A stretch of DNA of 64,000 nt from Bacillus thuringiensis (GCF_022095615.2 NZ_CP155559.1:1361501-1425500), one strand, 5' to 3'; positions 53,414 to 63,198 are shown, counted from the first letter of the stretch. Translations and numbers: made by a program. Notes: generated by a model not told the origin, from the sequence alone.

Positions 53414-54121
53414 TTATTGTTGAATTGCTGCATCTAAAGCAATTTCAATCATTTCGTTAAATGTAGTTTGACGCTCTTCAGATGTTGTTTCTTCACCAGT
53501 GAAAATGTGATCGCTTACTGTTAATACAGATAAGGCATTTACACCGTATTTCGCTGCTAATGTGTAAAGAGCAGTTGTTTCCATTTCTACTGCTAGTACA
53601 CCATAATCTCCAAGTTTTTTAACCATGTCCATGCTTTCACGGTAAAATACATCTGCTGTTAAAACATTACCAACACGAACGTGTAAGCCTTTTTCAGTTC
53701 CAGCATCGTAAGCTTTCTTTAAAAGGTCAAAGTTTGCAGCTGGTGCAAAATCAAAACCTGGGAATGTTAAACGGTTCATATTAGAATCCGTACAAGCTGT
53801 CATTGCAATAATAACGTCACGTACTTTTACGTCTTTTTGAATCGCACCACAAGTTCCAACGCGAATTAAATTTTTAACTCCGTAGCTTTGGATTAATTCG
53901 TTTACATAAATAGAAATAGAAGGAACACCCATACCCGTACCTTGAACAGATACGCGTTTTCCTTTATAAGTTCCAGTGAAACCTAACATACCACGCACGT
54001 TATTATAGCATGTAACGTCCTCTAGAAATGTTTCCGCAATATATTTTGCACGTAATGGATCACCAGGTAATAGAATAGATTCAGCAATTTCGCCTTGTTT
54101 TGCTTCAATATGTACACTCAT
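53414..54121 (-). CDS. deoD: Purine nucleoside phosphorylase (DeoD type)
   Basis: This 235-residue hexameric PNP cleaves purine (deoxy)nucleosides with phosphate. Marks are [25 protein letters not shown] (with the phosphate-binding Gly and Arg), [42 protein letters not shown] and LTVSDHI (catalytic Asp). TATAAGGAGG precedes the ATG. A perfect 7-4-7 palindrome lies in the leader. Confidence 0.96.
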
Positions 54122-54141
54122 GAAAAGTCCTCCTTATAATG

Positions 54142-54159
54142 TATTGATAGAAATCAATA
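54142..54159. promoter_or_regulatory. Perfect palindrome in the deoD leader
   Basis: TATTGAT-AGAA-ATCAATA, an 18-bp 7-4-7 inverted repeat. It lies between the probable -10 TATAAT (minus strand, near 54170) and the deoD ribosome binding site. It contains the TTGAT-N4-ATCAA pattern of Fnr boxes. It could be a repressor site or an mRNA hairpin. Confidence 0.45.
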
Positions 54160-54311
54160 TCATTTGCATTATACACTACGAATCCTTTCAATTAAAATCT
54201 TTTAATTATTTGTAATATGTGCAAAGCAGGAGGATTTCATAAATCATAATCTAGAATATATATGTAAGAAGTTTTGTATGAACAGAGACAATAAAAATGG
54301 TAGGTGATATT

Positions 54312-55085
54312 TTGAAAAATCTTGTCATTGGACTTGTTGCTTTATTATTTATTGTACTAGGCGGATTTTACATAAAAAAGTATCAGGAAACTACAGAGAC
54401 TGTAGGTGATGTTCAGGAAGTAAAATGGGATGTGTCAAATGGAAAAGGAAATGAGAAAGTAGATATTTTGTTTCAATTACTAAATCATAAAAATAACGAA
54501 GTTCGTGGTGTGAATGATCAAATTCGGGCAGTTATTGTAGACGGACAATTAAAACAAGTACAACAAATGAAACCTACATTTGCAGGAAATGGATCCTATA
54601 AGGTATCTTCCAAAATAGCGAAAGATGAAGGCTATACAATATTTTTATATGAAGACAAAAATAAGTCTGTGCAATCATTTGCGAAGAATGATTTTGGGAA
54701 AGAGATGGACGAAAAAAATAAGAAAAAAGCAAAATTCCCAATCGATAGTGTACTTACAAAAAAAATAGGGGAGTATGAAGTTTCTCTTTTGTTTGGTGCA
54801 TTGCATCCAAATGAACCAGCGACATTAACGTTTCAATTCCAAGCGAAAAAGGGTGAAAAATTGAAATTACATTCAGAGAGAGGAGAAGTCGAGGCGCTCT
54901 ATATTGTGGACGAAACGAGAGAAAACTTTTTATACGCAATACCTGTTGATACAGATGAGCAAGTACAATATCGCATTACATTTCCTGCCGAAGGAGCGTA
55001 TAAAATATGGGGAGATTTCTATATAAATGGTAAGAAATATGAAAAAGAATTTATTGTACAAGTTCAAAAAAGAAAAAACAGCTAA
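54312..55085 (+). CDS. Membrane-anchored protein, possible YtkA/FixH-like domain
   Basis: This 257-residue protein has one N-terminal helix (NLVIGLVALLFIVLGGFYI), then an extracellular beta-rich domain. HPNEPATLTFQFQAKKG and AYKIWGDFYINGKKYE resemble YtkA/FixH-type immunoglobulin-like folds, from memory. TTG 54312 follows AGGTGAT. An ATG at 54297 has no site. Function unknown. Confidence 0.7.
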   Translation: MKNLVIGLVALLFIVLGGFYIKKYQETTETVGDVQEVKWDVSNGKGNEKVDILFQLLNHKNNEVRGVNDQIRAVIVDGQLKQVQQMKPTFAGNGSYKVSSKIAKDEGYTIFLYEDKNKSVQSFAKNDFGKEMDEKNKKKAKFPIDSVLTKKIGEYEVSLLFGALHPNEPATLTFQFQAKKGEKLKLHSERGEVEALYIVDETRENFLYAIPVDTDEQVQYRITFPAEGAYKIWGDFYINGKKYEKEFIVQVQKRKNS

Positions 55086-55108
55086 ATGTTTAGCTGTTTT
55101 TTCTTTTT
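55074..55108. terminator. Bidirectional terminator
   Basis: AAACAGCTAAA and TTTAGCTGTTT form the stem with A- and T-runs. It is shared by the convergent genes and overlaps both 3' ends. Confidence 0.88.
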
Positions 55109-57672
55109 CCTATTAATTTTGTTACAGAGAGCATTGTAATTGGTAAAGAATGATTCTTTCTAAATGCTAAATATTTACCGCTCCATGCTGGTTTATATTT
55201 TTCTTTAAAATGACGTAGCCCGCTGAAACTATACGTATAACGAACATTATTAAAGATGGCAGCAGCAACTCGTTCAGACCAGAAAGATTGTGTCGATAAA
55301 CCTACATTTGAAAGTGGTGCCATACCAATATTAAAGGAATGGTATTCATTTTCTTTTGCCCACTGGAACAGGTGGATGAAAATTGCATCCATAATGCCAC
55401 TAGGTGCATCTGGATAATAGCGCATTAAATCAACAGACAATGATCCGTCTTGATATACGGGCATAAAGGTTGTAAATGCGATGATTTTTCCATCTGCATC
55501 AGATAATGTAGCGATAGGTGCTCGGCTAATATATTCGCGATCAAAGTATCCGAGTGAAAAGCCTTTCTCTTTTTTACCGCCGAGCCACGCATCTGAAACT
55601 TTCTTTAACTCTTCATATAGTTCATCTGAGAATGGTGGCTGGTGAATAGAGAATGTATAGCCTTCTCTTTCAAAACGGTTGAAAGTCGCTCGCATACCAG
55701 CGCGTTTTTTCCCTGTTATTGTAAATGTATTTAAATCAACGACAGCTTCTTCACCAAGCTTAAAGAAGTTATAACCAAAATCATGATATAAACTCATCCA
55801 TTTACTTTCGATTTGGTAGAATACACAAATGTATCCAAATCGATCAGCCTCAGCTAAAAACTCTTGTAACACAGTACGGTAGGAGGAAGGATCTCCAATT
55901 GGATCACCTAGCACAACAAGACGTTTTCCTGTTATAGAGAAGAGAAGGAGCGCTTTCCCATCACTACTGAAGAAGAATTGTTTATCACCTAAAAATCCTA
56001 AATGACTAAGTACATTTCCGTCATGTTCATCTAAAAAGTTTTGCAATCTTTTATCATTAGCTGGTTGCCCGGGAAATTCATTTCGATAACGATTGGCAAT
56101 GAGTGAGCCAATCAGTAAAAAGGTAGGAACGAAAAAGGCAGCTGCTAATGCACTTCGTTTCACTTGTGTAATATTACGAACGACAAAGTCAGGTTTAAAA
56201 GCTTCTTTTGCACCTGCAAATAAAATACCTAAGTTTTTATATAAATATAAAGTTATAAGTAAGAATATAAAAACTTTTACCATATCAGAAAGCGAAACTT
56301 CCATTTTCTCTCGTACAAATCTTTTACGAAGCATATATAATACAGCGAGTACGATTAATAAAATAAACGTCTCTTCAATATCAATTCCTTTGAGCGTATT
56401 AAAGATGGCTGCCCCGATTAAAGAAATAATCGTCATATAGTAAGAACGTTTTGTTCCATAATATATCCCTCGCGAAAGGATTAGCAGGAGAATACCAAAT
56501 GTTAGTGATAAGCTAAAAGAAAATTGAATAAGATGTTTTGGAGCTAGAATATGTAAGGCGTGTGCCCTGTTTATACTTGTTGGTAGAATGGTCGATAAAA
56601 TAACCATTAAGCCAGCAAATACTGTTAAAGCAGCAGATGCCCATGAACCTAGTTTTCCTAGAAAGTCACGCTGCAAGGTCCATATAACACCAGTTGTTTC
56701 TAGTGCAGGCGCAATAAAAGGTTTATCTTCAAACTTTTTAATGGCCACGCCTGTCATTTCAAAAGCTGCAAAAATAAGACCAAGGCAGAAAGGTAAAATG
56801 TAATAGACAAGGCGATATAATAACATAGCAGGTAGTAATACGCCTGTATCAATGCCGTATTGTCCGAGTCCAGTTAAAAAGACAAGATCAAATGACCCAA
56901 GTCCACCAGGTACAAGGCTAACAACGCCAGCTAAAGCAGCAATTACATATACACCTAAAAACTTTTGAAATTCGATATCGATGCCAAATAATATTAATAT
57001 AACGTACATAACAATACCAGCAGATACCCACTCGACTAATGAAACTAATGAGTATAAAACAGTTGGGTTTTTCTCTTCTTCTTCTTCTTGTCCTTCAGTT
57101 TGGTTTGTTTTTCTATTTTTAAGTTTAGAAAATCCAATATATATAGGGACGAAAAGAGCAAAGAAGATAAGAACAGGCCATAGCCACGGTTTTTCATGCA
57201 AAATAAAACTTGTGTCTAATATTCCAATAAGACCGAGGAATGAAAGAATGGCTAATCCGTTAATAAAAGCAGTTGTCATCCAGGCGATACTTTTAATAAG
57301 TTTGCCATTTTCTTTTATGTATGGACGATAAAGCATTGTGCGTACACCAGCTCCAACGAGACCACCAAATCCAATAAATCCATTTAAAGTATTAGCAATC
57401 CATGAGATACGGAAAATCTTTTGGACTGGTATATCAGCTTTTAAATAACGAAGCATAACATAGTCATAAAAGAACATTGTTGATACGGCAAATGCGCCAA
57501 GTGTAATTGCTAAAAAGACTCCTCCGGTTGGAATGTTTTTAATTGTATTGATTGCTTCTAAAAAAGAAATGCCTGCTAATTCTTTTTTTGCTTGAAAGAA
57601 TACAATTGTTAATACAATAAATGGGAAGATAATTTTCCCAATTTGTAAGAAACGTTTCCATGAAAACGACAT
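55090..57672 (-). CDS. mprF: Phosphatidylglycerol lysyltransferase and flippase
   Basis: This 860-residue protein has an N-terminal flippase part with about 14 helices, including GFIGFGGLVGAGVRTMLYRPY and VVSLVPGGLGSFDLVFL. The C-terminal DUF2156 (GNAT-like) catalytic domain extends from about residue 530, with LVVLGDPIGDPS, AGMRATFNRFEREGY and NIGMAPLSNVG. It adds lysine to phosphatidylglycerol, lowering surface charge and giving resistance to cationic peptides. ATG 57672 follows AAGGAGAG. The longer frame to 57732 lacks a site. Confidence 0.94.
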   Translation of the reverse strand: MSFSWKRFLQIGKIIFPFIVLTIVFFQAKKELAGISFLEAINTIKNIPTGGVFLAITLGAFAVSTMFFYDYVMLRYLKADIPVQKIFRISWIANTLNGFIGFGGLVGAGVRTMLYRPYIKENGKLIKSIAWMTTAFINGLAILSFLGLIGILDTSFILHEKPWLWPVLIFFALFVPIYIGFSKLKNRKTNQTEGQEEEEEKNPTVLYSLVSLVEWVSAGIVMYVILILFGIDIEFQKFLGVYVIAALAGVVSLVPGGLGSFDLVFLTGLGQYGIDTGVLLPAMLLYRLVYYILPFCLGLIFAAFEMTGVAIKKFEDKPFIAPALETTGVIWTLQRDFLGKLGSWASAALTVFAGLMVILSTILPTSINRAHALHILAPKHLIQFSFSLSLTFGILLLILSRGIYYGTKRSYYMTIISLIGAAIFNTLKGIDIEETFILLIVLAVLYMLRKRFVREKMEVSLSDMVKVFIFLLITLYLYKNLGILFAGAKEAFKPDFVVRNITQVKRSALAAAFFVPTFLLIGSLIANRYRNEFPGQPANDKRLQNFLDEHDGNVLSHLGFLGDKQFFFSSDGKALLLFSITGKRLVVLGDPIGDPSSYRTVLQEFLAEADRFGYICVFYQIESKWMSLYHDFGYNFFKLGEEAVVDLNTFTITGKKRAGMRATFNRFEREGYTFSIHQPPFSDELYEELKKVSDAWLGGKKEKGFSLGYFDREYISRAPIATLSDADGKIIAFTTFMPVYQDGSLSVDLMRYYPDAPSGIMDAIFIHLFQWAKENEYHSFNIGMAPLSNVGLSTQSFWSERVAAAIFNNVRYTYSFSGLRHFKEKYKPAWSGKYLAFRKNHSLPITMLSVTKLIGKRKNS

Positions 57673-57858
57673 AAATACAACTCTCCTTGTATAAGAAAAC
57701 TGAGACAATAATATTATTATGACAAACTTCAAGAAAAATAAAAAGGTAAATTCCTTTATAGGGAAGCTATTTTTTATAACGGTTATATTTAAAAGAGTAT
57801 TCCGTTTGTCAGAAAATTAAGTTAAAATAAATTGAAAGAAGGAAGAGAGGGGAAGTAG

Positions 57859-58248
57859 ATGATTATAATAGGTTATGCGGGATATGAGTTAGAGAAAGCA
57901 AAACCTAATACATCAGAAGATTTCTTTAATAGATCTGAAGTGACATATATATTAAATAATGAAGAGAGAACTTTTTCCGTTTTATACGTTCGATATTTTG
58001 AAGAAGTTTTACAAGAAATTACTTCTTTTGAAGGAAATCCAGTATGTCAAGTAGAAGAACAAGACATATATTTGCGGGAAATTGTAGCGATATGTTGTTT
58101 ACTGAAAGAGAATGAGCTTCGTACACAAAAACGTTTGTATGTAAATAATATAGAAGAATTCCAACAATATTTTGATGCGGGAACAGTGGTGAAAGTACAA
58201 GAAATATTGGCTGAATTACATAAAAATAAAAGAGTAGAAATAGCGTGA
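57859..58248 (+). CDS. Conserved protein of unknown function upstream of ypuI
   Basis: This 129-residue soluble acidic protein starts MIIIGYAGYELEKAKPN. It has no motif I recognise. It lies 22 bp before ypuI and is probably co-transcribed with it. The ribosome binding site is AGAGGGGAAG. Confidence 0.72.
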   Translation: MIIIGYAGYELEKAKPNTSEDFFNRSEVTYILNNEERTFSVLYVRYFEEVLQEITSFEGNPVCQVEEQDIYLREIVAICCLLKENELRTQKRLYVNNIEEFQQYFDAGTVVKVQEILAELHKNKRVEIA

Positions 58249-58270
58249 AATGGCAAAGGAGAGGGAAAAA

Positions 58271-58762
58271 ATGTCTAATCTAATGGTTGAAAATCAAACA
58301 GAACAAGTTTCTATGTTTTTAGAAGATGTTATTACTTTGATAACCAATTATGTAAATTATCATACGTTGCCTTCTTTATTAGAAGAAACACCAGCAGGGA
58401 ACGAGCGATATTATAAAGGGTTATTAGCATCAATGAGACGTCTTCTCGTTTTTTGTGAAGAAGGACATGATGCATGTTTTGTTCTGTTAAATAGCCAGCC
58501 ATTTCGAAAAACAGCAGCTGAAAAAATTTTATATAAAATTTATCATCAAGTAATTGCAGAGTTTTTCTCACCAAAGAGTGATCATTGGTATGAAAATAGT
58601 CGGTCTGCCTATACAGGGAAAAACTCCATTGTTTTTCAACAAACGCCACCAGCATCTGTAGAGCAAGTGATGAAGAGTTTAGAAGGTAAATTTCAATTGA
58701 TGCGTGAAGAACTAGAATATTATGAGACGGATTACCAAACAAAGATGTTACACAAATATTAA
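58271..58762 (+). CDS. ypuI: YpuI-like protein (DUF3907)
   Basis: This 163-residue helical protein begins MSNLMVENQTEQVSMFLEDV. It matches YpuI/DUF3907 as I recall it, and the gene order downstream (dacB-spmA-spmB-rluB-resA) is the B. subtilis ypuI neighbourhood, which strengthens the call. ATG 58271 lies behind AAAGGAGAGGG. An in-frame ATG at 58250 lies just upstream of that site. Function unknown. Confidence 0.82.
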   Translation: MSNLMVENQTEQVSMFLEDVITLITNYVNYHTLPSLLEETPAGNERYYKGLLASMRRLLVFCEEGHDACFVLLNSQPFRKTAAEKILYKIYHQVIAEFFSPKSDHWYENSRSAYTGKNSIVFQQTPPASVEQVMKSLEGKFQLMREELEYYETDYQTKMLHKY

Positions 58763-58768
58763 TTGCGA

Positions 58769-58800
58769 AAAAGAAGCTAAGGGGACTTAGCTTCTTTTCC
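58769..58800 (+). terminator. Terminator of ypuI
   Basis: AAGAAGCTAA and TTAGCTTCTT form a 10-bp stem followed by TTCCTTTTG. Confidence 0.85.
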
Positions 58801-58867
58801 TTTTGTAAAGTTATATAAGGGATTTCCTTTGAATATATTTATGGGGATAGCATTAAGGAGGTGTAAC

Positions 58868-59782
58868 ATGAGTCAGCAAGGTGTATTTACAGATTACTTT
58901 CATGAAGTAGAGAGCTGGTGTGAAAGTGTTCTTCACGTATTAGATAGCCGTGCAATGGAAGTGTATGATGTCCATATGCTTGCTTATAAAATTCAAACGT
59001 TATTGGATCGTATGAAAGAGCATGAGTATGATACAGATGCAGAGTTTATGTATGAAATAAGTGATGATGTAGAACATATTCAGCATCACTTGCAGGAAGT
59101 ATTCGTGCAGGGAGAAGAGGAATATGAACTATATGAAAGAGGGGGTAGTGAACGAGCTGTTCCAATTGGAGGGCACACACTTCCACCATTACCTTATCCG
59201 TATAATGCGTTAGAACCTTATATTTCTAGAGAAATTATGATGTTACACCATGATAAACATCATCGCAGTTACGTGGAAGGATTAAATAAGGCAGAGAAGA
59301 TGATGGAAGAAGCGAGAAAAACGAATCAATTTGATTTAATTAAACATTGGGAAAGAGAAGCGGCTTTTCATGGATCAGGTCATTACTTACACACGATATT
59401 TTGGAATAACATGAAAAAAGATGGTGGTGGAAGTCCAAGAGGGGCTCTTTCACAGCAGGTTGAACAAGACTTTGGGAGTTTTTTACGTTTTCAAAAACAT
59501 TTCACAGAAGCAGCTTCTAAAGTGGAAGGATCAGGATGGGCGATTCTCGTTTGGGTTCCACGATCTGGAAGATTAGAAATTTTGCAGAGTACACTTCATC
59601 AATTATTTACACAATGGGATACGATACCGCTCCTCGTACTAGACGTGTGGGAACATGCGTATTATTTACAATACCAAAATCGAAAAGATGAATATATTAA
59701 AAACTGGTGGAATGTTGTAAATTGGCCTGATGTCGAAAAAAGATTTGAAAGTGCGAAACAAATTGAATGGACACCGTATTAG
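58868..59782 (+). CDS. Iron/manganese superoxide dismutase with N-terminal extension (SodF-like)
   Basis: This 304-residue protein has a superoxide dismutase domain (about 100-295) preceded by a helical, acidic extension of about 95 residues not found in SodA. Metal ligands are His127 (MLHHDKHH), His175 (GHYLHTIFW), and Asp259 and His263 (LDVWEHAYY). The second-sphere Gln appears as STLHQ rather than the usual STANQD. B. subtilis SodF has a similar extension. It interrupts the otherwise B. subtilis-like ypuI-dacB order. The ribosome binding site is TAAGGAGGTG. Confidence 0.9.
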   Translation: MSQQGVFTDYFHEVESWCESVLHVLDSRAMEVYDVHMLAYKIQTLLDRMKEHEYDTDAEFMYEISDDVEHIQHHLQEVFVQGEEEYELYERGGSERAVPIGGHTLPPLPYPYNALEPYISREIMMLHHDKHHRSYVEGLNKAEKMMEEARKTNQFDLIKHWEREAAFHGSGHYLHTIFWNNMKKDGGGSPRGALSQQVEQDFGSFLRFQKHFTEAASKVEGSGWAILVWVPRSGRLEILQSTLHQLFTQWDTIPLLVLDVWEHAYYLQYQNRKDEYIKNWWNVVNWPDVEKRFESAKQIEWTPY

Positions 59783-59808
59783 ACGCAGGTTTTCTGCGTC
59801 TTTTTTAT
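59782..59808 (+). terminator. Terminator of the sod gene
   Basis: GACGCAG and CTGCGTC with a five-base loop and six T. Confidence 0.88.
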
Positions 59809-59830
59809 TGGAAGGGGCAAGAGATTTCGT

Positions 59831-59858
59831 TCATATTTTAAAAGGCCAAGCATACACT
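59831..59858 (+). promoter_or_regulatory. Sigma-E type promoter of the dacB operon
   Basis: TCATATT at 59831-59837 and CATACACT at 59851-59858 with 13-bp spacing match the mother-cell sigma-E consensus closely. This fits known sigma-E control of dacB-spmAB in B. subtilis. Confidence 0.7.
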
Positions 59859-59893
59859 TGTACAAAAAGTGCCAAAAGGACGTGGGGGGAAAT

Positions 59894-61018
59894 ATGAGAC
59901 GAATTTGTGTAATAATCACGCTTCTTATTATGTATGCAAGCGTTATGCCAATTCCTACATATGCAAAGATGAACAGTAATGTCAGTGCTCGAAATGCTGT
60001 ATTAATGGAGCAACAGTCAGGTCGTGTATTATACGGGAAAGCAGAACATGAACCACAAAAAATTGCTAGTATAACAAAAATTATGACAGCCTTGTTAGCT
60101 GCTGAATCAGGAAAAATGAAAGAAATGGTATCGGTTAGTAATGAAGCGGTGAGAGTAGAGGGATCAGCAATTTATTTAAAGCCTGGACAGAAAGTGAAGT
60201 TAGAGGATTTAGTATACGGACTCATGCTTAGATCTGGTAATGATGCAGCACAAGTAATTGCTGAAAATGTAGGAGGGAGTATAGAAGGGTTCGTATATTT
60301 AATGAATGAAAAGGCGAAACAAATTGGAATGAAAGATACGCACTTTTCAAACCCACATGGTTTGGATGGAGATGGGTCCCATTATTCGTCCGCTTATGAT
60401 ATGGCACTTTTAACGAAGTATGCAATGGGGAACGAAACCTTTAAGAAGATTTTTGGAACAAAAACGTATAAATCAGACTCATGGGATTATCCGTGGAAAA
60501 ACAAACATAAACTTGTGACGTCGTATTATGAATTTGCAACAGGAGGAAAAACAGGTTTTACGAAGAAAGCAGGACGGACGCTTGTTACAACAGCATCAAA
60601 AGATGGACTAGATCTAATTGTCGTGACTTTGAGCGCTTCTAGCGATTGGGATGATCATATGAATTTATTTGATAAGGGTTTTGAACGTTTCAAGCAAACG
60701 AACGTTGTAGGACAAGGAGCTCTTGCTGAAATAACTGAAAAGAAATATGCCAATCATGTCTATACAAAAAATAGTTTTGCGGTGCCATTAACTGAGCAAG
60801 AAAGAAAGGATGTCGTATTAAAAGTTGAACTCGATAAAAGTGCAAAACTTAAGGATGGTGTAAAGGTTGGGAAGACAGAAATTTATGTTGGCAATGAGAA
60901 AGTTGGAGAACGGAATTTATTTTATAGTAAACGAAAGTTAGTAGCTACAACGGGAATGTACTGGAATAATGTGAAAGAAATTTTTTCTCATATGATAGGT
61001 GTTGGAAGCGATGGTTAA
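59894..61018 (+). CDS. dacB: D-alanyl-D-alanine carboxypeptidase, sporulation type
   Basis: This 374-residue exported DD-carboxypeptidase trims cortex peptides. It has a signal peptide of about 24 residues ending PTYA, active-site Ser59 in ASITKIM, SGN at 114-116 and KTGFTKK near 221, with a beta-rich C-terminal domain. ATG 59894 follows TGGGGGG. The gene order dacB-spmA-spmB and a sigma-E promoter support the sporulation paralogue over DacA or DacF. Confidence 0.92.
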   Translation: MRRICVIITLLIMYASVMPIPTYAKMNSNVSARNAVLMEQQSGRVLYGKAEHEPQKIASITKIMTALLAAESGKMKEMVSVSNEAVRVEGSAIYLKPGQKVKLEDLVYGLMLRSGNDAAQVIAENVGGSIEGFVYLMNEKAKQIGMKDTHFSNPHGLDGDGSHYSSAYDMALLTKYAMGNETFKKIFGTKTYKSDSWDYPWKNKHKLVTSYYEFATGGKTGFTKKAGRTLVTTASKDGLDLIVVTLSASSDWDDHMNLFDKGFERFKQTNVVGQGALAEITEKKYANHVYTKNSFAVPLTEQERKDVVLKVELDKSAKLKDGVKVGKTEIYVGNEKVGERNLFYSKRKLVATTGMYWNNVKEIFSHMIGVGSDG

Positions 61019-61607
61019 TCTCGTATGGGTAGCGATGGCAGTCATAGGGATCGTATATGCCATGATAAATGGAACGATGGAAGCAATAAATAAAGCTGTA
61101 TTTGACGGAGCAAAAGACGCAGTAACAATTTGTATAGGACTGATTAGTGTTTTAGTGTTTTGGCTTGGTTTAATGAAAATTGCAGAGGAAGCAGGGTTGT
61201 TAAAAAAGTTAGTGTCACTTTTTATGCCGATCGTAAAAAGGTTGTTTCCAGAAATACCGAAAGATCATCCGTCAATGGGATTTATTTTATCGAATATGAT
61301 GGCAAACTTTTTTGGGTTAGGTAATGCAGCGACCCCTCTCGGTATTAAAGCAATGGAACAATTGAAAGAGTTAAATGGAGGGAAGGACTCTGCGAGTCGT
61401 TCTATGGTAACGTTTCTCGCGTTAAATACATCAGCGATTACTTTAATTCCTACGACTGTCATTTCGATTCGAATGACGTATGAATCAGCGAATCCTACTG
61501 AAATTGTTGGGGTAACATTCATTGCACAAGTACTCTCTATGATCGGAGCGATTTGGATTGACCGCTATTTTTACCGAAGAAGGAGTAGGAAGGGGCGGAA
61601 AAAATGA
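61011..61607 (+). CDS. spmA: Spore maturation protein A
   Basis: This 198-residue membrane protein is needed for full core dehydration of the spore. Helices cover most of the sequence, and GLGNAATPLGIKAMEQL is the shared nucleoside-recognition (Gate) motif. ATG 61011 overlaps the dacB stop by 8 bp. A GTG at 60999 is also in frame. It is translationally coupled to dacB and spmB. Confidence 0.92.
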   Translation: MVNLVWVAMAVIGIVYAMINGTMEAINKAVFDGAKDAVTICIGLISVLVFWLGLMKIAEEAGLLKKLVSLFMPIVKRLFPEIPKDHPSMGFILSNMMANFFGLGNAATPLGIKAMEQLKELNGGKDSASRSMVTFLALNTSAITLIPTTVISIRMTYESANPTEIVGVTFIAQVLSMIGAIWIDRYFYRRRSRKGRKK

Positions 61608-62134
61608 GCATTGTCAATACAATTTCATTATGGGTAATCCCTTGTGTAATTGGTTTTATCCTTTTATATGGCACGATAAAGAAAGTGCCAACGTATGAAT
61701 CATTCGTTGAGGGAGGAAAAGAAGGAATTCAAATTGCAATCTCCATTTTACCGTTTATGGTTGGAATGCTCGTATCTATTTCTATATTTCGAGCTTCAGG
61801 TGCGTTAGATGCAATGATATCAGTAATGAAACCGATGTTAGATTTAATTCATGTCCCAGCAGAAATTGTTCCGCTAGCACTTATACGCCCTATTTCAGGC
61901 TCTGCTGGTTTAAGTATTACGACCGATTTAATTGCCACATATGGGCCAGACTCATTTATTGGAAGATTGGCTTCTACGATGCAAGGGAGTACAGATACGA
62001 CTTTTTATATTTTAACAGTATACTTCGGAGCTGTTGGAATTAGAAAAATGGGAGATGCATTAAAAGTAGGACTTTTTGCCGATTTGATCGGAATTATTTG
62101 TTCAATTGTGTTTGTTTCTTTAATGTTTAAGTAA
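61604..62134 (+). CDS. spmB: Spore maturation protein B
   Basis: This 176-residue membrane protein has the Gate-domain pattern (RPISGSAGLSITTDLIATYG with GSTDTTFYIL). It overlaps spmA by 4 bp (ATGA) and acts with it in spore core dehydration. It is the last gene of the sigma-E operon, followed by a strong terminator. Confidence 0.93.
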   Translation: MSIVNTISLWVIPCVIGFILLYGTIKKVPTYESFVEGGKEGIQIAISILPFMVGMLVSISIFRASGALDAMISVMKPMLDLIHVPAEIVPLALIRPISGSAGLSITTDLIATYGPDSFIGRLASTMQGSTDTTFYILTVYFGAVGIRKMGDALKVGLFADLIGIICSIVFVSLMFK

Positions 62135-62177
62135 TGCTATTCATTTTTTATGCTATTTCGCTTATAATACGTATACG

Positions 62178-62213
62178 ACCACTATTAAGGTGTTGCTTAA
62201 TAGTGGTTTTTTT
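62178..62213 (+). terminator. Terminator of dacB-spmAB
   Basis: ACCACTATTAA and TTAATAGTGGT form an 11-bp stem with seven T. Confidence 0.9.
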
Positions 62214-62423
62214 ATGCGGTATTTTTGACAAAATGATGAACTTTTATTGTGAGCAATATGAAGAATATGGACAATAATAAAAGGTAAAAACATGATTTGA
62301 CCTTTATATGTTTATTATCATCGCTATGTTGTTTAAGTAAGATGAAGCGAAAAGCCGTCAAGTGTATGCGGTTGCCAAGTCTTTCTAATGTAAGGTAAGA
62401 TAAATTCGAGGTGAAAAAAAGAA

Positions 62424-63152
62424 ATGGAACGATTACAAAAAGTGATTGCGCAAGCAGGTATTGCATCAAGAAGAAAGGCTGAGGAATTAATTCAGCAAGG
62501 AAAAGTGAAAGTTAACGGAAAAATAGTGAAGGAGTTAGGAACGAAAGTCACTCCTCAAGATAAAGTAGAAGTAAATAACATCCCTCTTGAAAAAGAAGAA
62601 CCTGTTTATTTTTTACTATATAAACCAACTGGCGTAATTTCAAGTGTATCAGATGATAAAGGAAGAAGTGTTGTAACAGACTTTTTCCCTGAAATTAGAC
62701 AACGTTTATTCCCAATCGGACGCTTAGATTATGATACGTCGGGCGTATTATTGATGACAAATGATGGGGAATTTGCAAATGTATTAATGCATCCGAGATA
62801 TAAAGTTGAAAAAACGTATGTTGCAAAAATTAAAGGGCCATTAACAGGTGAGAAAATTCGCATGTTAGAACGAGGTGTTGCATTAGAAGATGGGAAAACA
62901 GCACCAGCACAAGTGAAAATTATTTCTTGGGACAAGCGTAAAGAAATGGCGATTGTACAATTAACAATTCATGAAGGACGTAATCGTCAAGTACGTCGTA
63001 TGTTTGAAGCGTTAGATTGTAAAGTAGTGAAACTAAAGCGTGAACGCTATGCTTTCTTAGAAGTAGGAAGCCTGCGACCTGGTGATGCAAGAGAATTGAC
63101 ACCACATGAGGTAAAACAATTACGTGCATTGGCTTCTACAAAGCCTCGCTAA
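62424..63152 (+). CDS. rluB: 23S rRNA pseudouridine synthase RluB
   Basis: This 242-residue protein has an N-terminal S4 RNA-binding domain ([20 protein letters not shown]) and an RsuA/RluB catalytic domain with Asp102 in [31 protein letters not shown] follows. The position between spmB and resA is that of B. subtilis ypuL/rluB. The ribosome binding site is CGAGGTG. Confidence 0.93.
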   Translation: MERLQKVIAQAGIASRRKAEELIQQGKVKVNGKIVKELGTKVTPQDKVEVNNIPLEKEEPVYFLLYKPTGVISSVSDDKGRSVVTDFFPEIRQRLFPIGRLDYDTSGVLLMTNDGEFANVLMHPRYKVEKTYVAKIKGPLTGEKIRMLERGVALEDGKTAPAQVKIISWDKRKEMAIVQLTIHEGRNRQVRRMFEALDCKVVKLKRERYAFLEVGSLRPGDARELTPHEVKQLRALASTKPR

Positions 63153-63166
63153 TCGATCTTGTGAAA

Positions 63167-63198
63167 ATTTCACCAGTGGAATGCTCCGCTGGTGATTT
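63167..63198 (+). terminator. Weak terminator between rluB and resA
   Basis: ATTTCACCAGTGG and CCGCTGGTGATTT form a long stem, but the following sequence TATTAAAAAA is a poor T-run. Partial termination is likely. Confidence 0.55.
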
